NCBI GenBank assembly: GCA_051867635.1 | Contig: JBJDYT010000068.1 | Coordinates: forward strand, 1 to 14,606 | DNA: 14,606 nucleotides | Direction: 5' to 3' | Source: RGIG5472 sp051867635 | Lineage (GTDB): Bacteria > Bacillota > Clostridia > Oscillospirales > Oscillospiraceae | Translations under genes and position numbers: made by a program | Shown: piece after piece, positions 11,461 to 14,606 of the stretch | Numbering within the stretch: position 1 is the first letter of the stretch | Layout of the letters: each line of letters starts with the position of its first letter | The notes under the pieces: model-generated | The model's input: the letters and a program-made list of their open reading frames with translations, nothing else | Told to the model about the DNA's origin: nothing | Databases searched by the model: none

Positions 11461-11976
11461 ATGGCTTCAAGTAAAGCATATTTGGATTTTATATTAGCGC
11501 AGCTATCCGAATTGGAAGAAATAACCTATAGAGAAATGATGGGGGAATACATCATTTATTACCGTGGTAAAATTGTTGGCGGCATATATGACGACAGGCT
11601 GCTTGTAAAACCTGTTAAATCGGCTGTTTCCCTCATGCCAAATGCAGCGTATGAACTGCCTTATGAAGGGGCGAAGGAAATGCTGTCGGTTGATGATGTT
11701 GACAGCAGGGAATCCCTGGCAAGGCTGTTCCATGCGATGTATGATGATCTTCCGGCGCAAAGAAAAAGAGATCATCCGGTCCCGGCTGTAAATCCCTTTA
11801 GAAGCGAAAGGCGCGCTCCCAGCCGCTCCTGCCTGGCGCACCGTGCGTCCCGGGCCGCTTCCTTCGGCCCCGGCAGGAAAAAAGAGACAGGCCTCGCATG
11901 CTGCGTCACGGCCTTACCGTCTGCAAACGGTTTTGGCAAGGCGTTCGCCTCCAGCAGGTTCGAAGGCCAAACATAA
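11461..11976 (+). CDS. TfoX N-terminal-domain protein, probably frameshifted near its C-terminus
   Basis: Residues 1-~99 match a TfoX N-terminal domain: ITYREMMGEYIIYYRGKIVGGIYDDRLLVK, then YELPYEGAKEML, DVDSRESLARLF and YDDLPA. Family members in Firmicutes end just after this in a short basic tail such as LPAPKKKK. Here the frame runs on for ~70 residues of Arg/Ser/Ala-rich sequence unlike the family. Adding one base at about 11758 would read LPAPKKKRSSGPGCKSL and stop at TAG 11799-11801, exactly the expected length. The simplest reading is a one-base deletion (or a sequencing error) with read-through. Codons and base composition are more AT-rich than every neighbour, suggesting transfer. 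The N-terminal domain's function in Firmicutes is unknown; full TfoX/Sxy regulates competence in Proteobacteria. The ribosome site (GGGGTGG, 3 bases from ATG) is weak. Confidence 0.75.
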   Translation: MASSKAYLDFILAQLSELEEITYREMMGEYIIYYRGKIVGGIYDDRLLVKPVKSAVSLMPNAAYELPYEGAKEMLSVDDVDSRESLARLFHAMYDDLPAQRKRDHPVPAVNPFRSERRAPSRSCLAHRASRAASFGPGRKKETGLACCVTALPSANGFGKAFASSRFEGQT

Positions 11977-12021
11977 ACAGATCCTCCGTATGTCCTGCGC
12001 CATACGGAGGATCCACTGTTT
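11975..12021 (+). terminator. Hairpin terminator after the TfoX-domain ORF
   Basis: ATCCTCCGTATG (11981-11992) pairs with CATACGGAGGAT (12001-12012) over an 8-base loop. AAACAG (11975-11980) and CTGTTT (12016-12021) extend it across a 3-base bulge, followed by TTA. Confidence 0.65.
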
Positions 12022-12055
12022 TACGGACGCCGCGCTATGAGCGCGCTCTGCCTTT

Positions 12056-12094
12056 TGAAAAAAGCCGGAGCAAGCTGCATATCGCTTGCTCCGG
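12056..12094 (-). terminator. Terminator of the tRNA operon
   Basis: On the minus strand CCGGAGCAAGC (complement of 12084-12094) pairs with GCTTGCTCCGG (complement of 12065-12075), followed by CTTTTTTC. It directly follows the tRNA-Lys 3' end. Confidence 0.9.
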
Positions 12095-12096
12095 TC

Positions 12097-12172
12097 TGGT
12101 GCCTCGTCGGGGATTCGAACCCCGGACACCCTGCTTAAAAGGCAGGTGCTCTGCCGACTGAGCTAACGAAGC
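12097..12172 (-). tRNA. tRNA-Lys (anticodon TTT)
   Basis: A 76-base cloverleaf with encoded CCA. Acceptor GCTTCGT pairs with ACGAGGC. The anticodon loop CTTTTAA in stem CCTGC/GCAGG gives anticodon TTT. The T-arm is CCGGGGTTCGAATCCCCG. It is the last gene of the cluster. Confidence 0.96.
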
Positions 12173-12213
12173 ATATGCACAGGTTATGTCGAAACCCGGG
12201 AGGGGTGTTCTTC

Positions 12214-12288
12214 TGGCAGGGATGGCTGGATTCGAACCAGCGGATGAGGGAGTCAAAGTCCCTTGCCTTACCACTTGGCGACACCCCT
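12214..12288 (-). tRNA. tRNA-Gln (anticodon TTG)
   Basis: A 75-base cloverleaf with encoded CCA. Acceptor AGGGGTG pairs with CATCCCT. The anticodon loop CTTTGAC in stem AGGGA/TCCCT gives anticodon TTG. The T-loop is GGTTCGAATCC. Confidence 0.95.
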
Positions 12289-12291
12289 GTG

Positions 12292-12334
12292 CGGAAAAGA
12301 AATCAGGGATTGGGATCGCTTCCCAATCCCTGAT
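12292..12334 (-). terminator. Terminator-like hairpin inside the tRNA cluster
   Basis: ATCAGGGATTGGGA (12302-12315) is exactly complementary to 12321-12334, a 14-bp stem with a 5-base loop. On the minus strand it is followed by TTTCTTTTCC. It lies between tRNA-His and tRNA-Gln with no room for a separate downstream promoter. Confidence 0.7.
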
Positions 12335-12340
12335 CTTCTG

Positions 12341-12417
<77 letters not shown>

Positions 12418-12453
12418 CAGATATCAGAAGCTTTCAAGGGCAGCGCGGAAAAA

Positions 12454-12530
<77 letters not shown>

Positions 12531-12546
12531 ATATCGCTACAAGGAA

Positions 12547-12621
12547 TGGAGCGGGTAACGGGAATCGAACCCGCATCCCCAGCTTGGAAGGCTGGTGCCC
12601 TGGCCATTGTGCTATACCCGC
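12547..12621 (-). tRNA. tRNA-Gly (anticodon TCC)
   Basis: A 75-base cloverleaf with encoded CCA. Acceptor GCGGGTA pairs with TACCCGC. The anticodon loop CTTCCAA gives anticodon TCC, decoding GGA/GGG. It is the first gene after the cluster promoter. Confidence 0.95.
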
Positions 12622-12654
12622 GCAGTTCGCCCCGGCTCAATCGCCAGCTTGATT

Positions 12655-12683
12655 ATGATATCATGCGCTCACAGTCTTGTCAA
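12655..12683 (-). promoter_or_regulatory. Strong promoter of the tRNA cluster
   Basis: On the minus strand a perfect TTGACA (12678-12683), a 17-base spacer and TATCAT (12655-12660) lie about 34 bases before tRNA-Gly. It starts right after the 3' end of the amidotransferase-like gene. Confidence 0.85.
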
Positions 12684-12711
12684 GAAATTTTCTCGCTTTT
12701 TCTCCCGCTTT

Positions 12712-13368
12712 TTACGGCGCTTCCCAGGTCCCCAGGGACAAAAAGTAACGGTACACAAGGCTTCCGTCCACCAGTCCCGGCGCCCGCGCCGGCCCCATCT
12801 GCCGCTCCGGGTGCCACTCCACCCCCAGCACCGGCAGCGCGCCGTGGGAAAACGCCTCCACCACGCCGTCCTGCGTGCGCTGCAGCGGCCGCAGGCAGTC
12901 CGCCAGCCGGCCCACCGCCTGGTGGTGGCAGCTGTTGACGCGGAAGCTGTCGCCCCACCAGCAGGAGAACAGCGACCCGTCCGCCGCCCGGGTCTCATGC
13001 ACCCGGTCCGTCCCGTCCGGCATGGGGCCGTGCCCCTCCACATGCTGGCGGAGCGTGCCGCCGAAAAAGACGTTCAGCACCTGCATGCCCCGGCAGACGC
13101 CCAGGATGGGCCGTCCCGTGCGGGTAAAGCGGGTCATCAGCTCCCACTCCGCCGCGTCCCGCTCCTCGTCCAGGCCGCGGCAGTCCTCCACCTCCTGGCC
13201 GTAATACCGGGGATGGATGTCGCCGCCGCCGGGCAGCAGCAGCGCGTCGCACGTATCCGAGCCGTCCACGTCCCGGGAAAAGACCGGCTCCGCCCCGCAG
13301 CTCCGCAGCGCCGCCGCATAGTTCGCATATTCCTCTTCCCCGCCCCGGATAAATACCCGCTGTGCCAT
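12712..13368 (-). CDS. Class I glutamine amidotransferase-like protein, peptidase C26 (gamma-glutamyl-GABA hydrolase-like)
   Basis: 218 residues, a full-length class I amidotransferase domain. LLLPGGGDIHPRYYG (43-57) is the characteristic PuuD/C26 block. GVCRGMQVLNVFFGG (90-104) carries the nucleophile Cys92, and GVEWHPE (182-188) carries His186 and Glu188, completing the triad. VNSCHHQAV (144-152) matches the conserved VNSxHHQ loop. Such enzymes hydrolyse gamma-glutamyl amides, as PuuD does in putrescine breakdown, but no putrescine genes lie nearby, so the substrate is open. The start ATG has GGAGGAACGGAGCC upstream. It is a single gene divergent from tRNA-Ser and directly upstream of the tRNA cluster on the same strand. 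Confidence 0.9.
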   Translation of the reverse strand: MAQRVFIRGGEEEYANYAAALRSCGAEPVFSRDVDGSDTCDALLLPGGGDIHPRYYGQEVEDCRGLDEERDAAEWELMTRFTRTGRPILGVCRGMQVLNVFFGGTLRQHVEGHGPMPDGTDRVHETRAADGSLFSCWWGDSFRVNSCHHQAVGRLADCLRPLQRTQDGVVEAFSHGALPVLGVEWHPERQMGPARAPGLVDGSLVYRYFLSLGTWEAP

Positions 13369-13406
13369 GGCTCCGTTCCTCCGTTGTTTTTTTATCGTTA
13401 ACAGGC

Positions 13407-13436
13407 ATTATACACCATGCTATGCCTTCAAAGCAA
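13407..13436 (-). promoter_or_regulatory. Promoter of the C26 amidotransferase-like gene
   Basis: On the minus strand a perfect TATAAT (13407-13412) has TTGCTT (13431-13436) 18 bases upstream. The start codon is about 40 bases downstream. Confidence 0.65.
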
Positions 13437-13457
13437 ACAAAATGCGGGAAAAAGACC

Positions 13458-13486
13458 TTGCCAGAGGGCGAAAACTGTGGCATAAT
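13458..13486 (+). promoter_or_regulatory. Promoter of tRNA-Ser
   Basis: TTGCCA (13458-13463), a 17-base spacer and CATAAT (13481-13486) lie 39 bases before the tRNA. It is divergent from the amidotransferase-like gene's promoter. Confidence 0.7.
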
Positions 13487-13525
13487 AGGCACTGCCGCAG
13501 CGGCCGCGTGCCGCGGCGGCCATAC

Positions 13526-13616
13526 GGAGATGTATCGAAGTGGTCGTAACGAGGCTGACTCGAAATCAGTTGACGGGTCAAACCGTCCGGGGGTTCGAAT
13601 CCCTCCATCTCCGCCA
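13526..13616 (+). tRNA. tRNA-Ser (anticodon CGA)
   Basis: A 91-base type II tRNA with encoded CCA. Acceptor GGAGATG pairs with CATCTCC. The anticodon loop CTCGAAA gives anticodon CGA (codon UCG). A long variable arm (ACGGGTCAAACCGT region) is typical of tRNA-Ser. The T-loop is GGTTCGAATCC. Confidence 0.95.
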
Positions 13617-13624
13617 AAGTTTCC

Positions 13625-13663
13625 GGTCCTCAAGCGGATTTTGCCGCTTGAGGGCCTTTTTTT
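13625..13663 (+). terminator. Terminator of tRNA-Ser
   Basis: CCTCAAGCGG (13628-13637) pairs with CCGCTTGAGG (13644-13653), extended by GGT/GCC, then seven T. From here to 13760 I see only GC-rich DNA without a supportable gene. Confidence 0.92.
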
Positions 13664-13760
13664 GCGCCGGGCGGCGCCGCGCTGCGCCGATATGGCCGCT
13701 TTCAGAGCGTGCTTCCGCCCTCTTGCCCGCGGCAGGCTTTTTCGCCGGCAGCGCCGGCCG

Positions 13761-13916
13761 TTATTGGAAGCGGAAGCCCGCGGCGGCAAAGAAGTCCAGC
13801 TGCTTTTGTATGCTCTCCTCCGATTCATAGGTCTGGTGCGGCCACTCGGGGACCTGCCGAAAAGATACGACCTTATCCTGCACGTTGATCCACAGTTCCA
13901 GTATTCTCTCTTCCAA
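13761..13916 (-). CDS. Small 51-residue protein of unknown function, TTG start
   Basis: A 51-codon frame begins at TTG 13916 with AAAGGAG 10 bases upstream and ends in TAA at 13761-13763. The product starts MEERILELWINVQDKVVSF and ends DFFAAAGFRFQ. It has a mixed, protein-like composition (aromatic residues, acidic helix near the C-terminus, no transmembrane segment, no Cys) rather than the Arg/Pro/Ala-rich look of chance frames in this GC-rich DNA. It lies 91 bases after the radical-SAM-like gene on the same strand and may be co-transcribed. I do not recognise the family. A peptide substrate of the neighbouring enzyme is possible but unsupported beyond position. Confidence 0.55.
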   Translation of the reverse strand: MEERILELWINVQDKVVSFRQVPEWPHQTYESEESIQKQLDFFAAAGFRFQ

Positions 13917-14007
13917 GCCGAGTCTTCTCCTTTCCGCGGGCAGGCTCCGTCACGCCCTTTCTTCCGCTGCGGCAGGGCGGCGCGGAGAGAGGACCGGAGC
14001 CCCCGCC

Positions 14008-14606
14008 TTACGCCTTCTGCCCGCAGCCCCCGCAGCCGTGGGCACAGGCCCAGAGCTCCTCCGCCACGCCAGCCCAGGCGGCGGCGGGACCTTCGCACTT
14101 CGCCGCCAGCTCCCGCACGTCCTCCGGGTCCTGCAGGTCCGTGGAGTGGGCGCCGGAGCGTTCCACCGCGTCCACCAGCGCCTGGGGATTATCCAGCAGC
14201 GGGCAGGGACGCAGGTGGTTCCGGTTCCAGGGCTGCCCCTCCTTATAGGCGGTGAACAGCGGGGCCTGCAGGGCCTGCAGCAGGGTGTGGGTGCGGATAT
14301 TGGTATCCGCGTAGTGGATGAAGGCGCAGGGCTCGTAGTCGCCGCCCGCGTTGATGTGGAGGTACACCCGGCCGCCGGCCAGGCAGCCCTGGGAATACTC
14401 GCCGTCGTTCCAGAAGTCCAGGGTGAACAGGGGCTTGGTCTCCCGGAAGCGGCGCACCGTCTCATACATGAATTTCCGCTGCTCCGGCGTGACCATCAGG
14501 TCGGTCATCGCCTCCTTGCCCACGGGCATGTAGGTGAACAGCCAGCAGAAGCGGGCGCCCCAGTCGATCATCTGGTCGAAATATGCCTCGCTGCCGATGA
14601 CCTCCA
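14008..14606 (-). CDS. Probable radical SAM protein with SPASM-like C-terminal Cys domain (5' part outside window)
   Basis: The C-terminal ~199 residues are visible and the frame runs out of the window at 14606. FTLDFWNDGEYSQGCLAGGRVYLHINAGGDYEPCAF has the GCxAGG...HINAGGDxxPC pattern of the auxiliary iron-sulfur (SPASM/Twitch-type) region of radical SAM enzymes. It is followed by CPLLDNP, another expected Cys, and by a Cys-rich end CAHGCGGCGQKA. The CxxxCxxC SAM-binding motif would lie upstream of the visible part, so the radical SAM assignment is by C-terminal resemblance only. Such enzymes modify proteins, peptides or small molecules by radical chemistry; the substrate is unknown. The frame is continuous past the internal Met at 14571 (EVIGSEAYFDQMIDWG), so that Met is not the start. 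Confidence 0.6.
   Translation of the reverse strand, partial: EVIGSEAYFDQMIDWGARFCWLFTYMPVGKEAMTDLMVTPEQRKFMYETVRRFRETKPLFTLDFWNDGEYSQGCLAGGRVYLHINAGGDYEPCAFIHYADTNIRTHTLLQALQAPLFTAYKEGQPWNRNHLRPCPLLDNPQALVDAVERSGAHSTDLQDPEDVRELAAKCEGPAAAWAGVAEELWACAHGCGGCGQKA

Noticed and set aside
11827..11878. TCCTGCC/GGCAGGA outer stem with an inner GGGCCG/CGGCCC hairpin inside the TfoX read-through tail
   Set aside because: No U-tract on the useful side and no matching RNA family known to me; may be a structural relic of the original intergenic region, not called as a feature.
12669..13043. Alternative frames inside the amidotransferase-like gene (124, 92 and 268 codons)
   Set aside because: Shadows; composition Arg/Ala/Gly/Pro-rich and the 218-residue frame carries the full catalytic triad.

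Overview
The window is a GC-rich stretch of bacterial chromosome. Dense short operons, strong AGGAGG-type ribosome binding sites, TTG starts, intrinsic terminators with U-tracts, tRNA genes with encoded CCA, and protein families typical of gut Clostridia (heterodimeric ABC exporter, cytidylate-kinase-like protein) suggest a Firmicute of the Oscillospiraceae/Ruminococcaceae type. That placement is inference from style and gene content, not a database match.

Layout: (1) 1-55 is the tail of an FtsH-like protease gene, followed by a terminator. (2) 144-1797 holds a divergent pair, a TetR regulator (-) and a membrane-anchored alpha/beta hydrolase (+), with a 12-bp inverted duplication in the shared promoter region. 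(3) 1797-8181 is a regulated export locus. A MerR-type regulator (-) lies divergent from a MarR regulator, two ABC exporter half-transporters and a cytidylate-kinase-like protein (+). The MerR/MarR intergenic region has overlapping divergent promoters, one with a 19-bp spacer, around a 21-bp perfect palindrome. The second half-transporter carries a ~210-residue extracellular insertion containing three tandem 47-49-residue repeats. (4) 8414-11332 is a second operon: DJ-1/PfpI protein, ABC-2 ATPase, a 24-codon ORF, ABC-2 permease, and a small exported protein started by an overlapping TTG. (5) 11461-11976 is a lower-GC TfoX-domain gene whose tail looks frameshifted by one lost base. (6) 12097-12621 is a minus-strand tRNA cluster, in transcription order Gly, Arg, His, Gln, Lys, with a strong promoter, a terminator at its end and a terminator-like hairpin inside it. 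(7) 12712-13616 holds a class I glutamine amidotransferase-like (peptidase C26) gene (-) divergent from tRNA-Ser(CGA) (+). (8) The end holds an unlisted 51-residue TTG-started ORF and the 3' part of a probable radical SAM/SPASM protein, both on the minus strand.

The genes most likely to work together are those at 1797-8114. MerR would sense a ligand and remodel the 19-bp-spacer promoter, MarR adds a second control layer, and the two half-transporters form one asymmetric exporter: subunit 1 has a degenerate Walker B/H-loop and subunit 2 a degenerate signature motif, so one ATP site is consensus and the other is not. The second ABC operon looks like an independent exporter with its own accessory exported protein.
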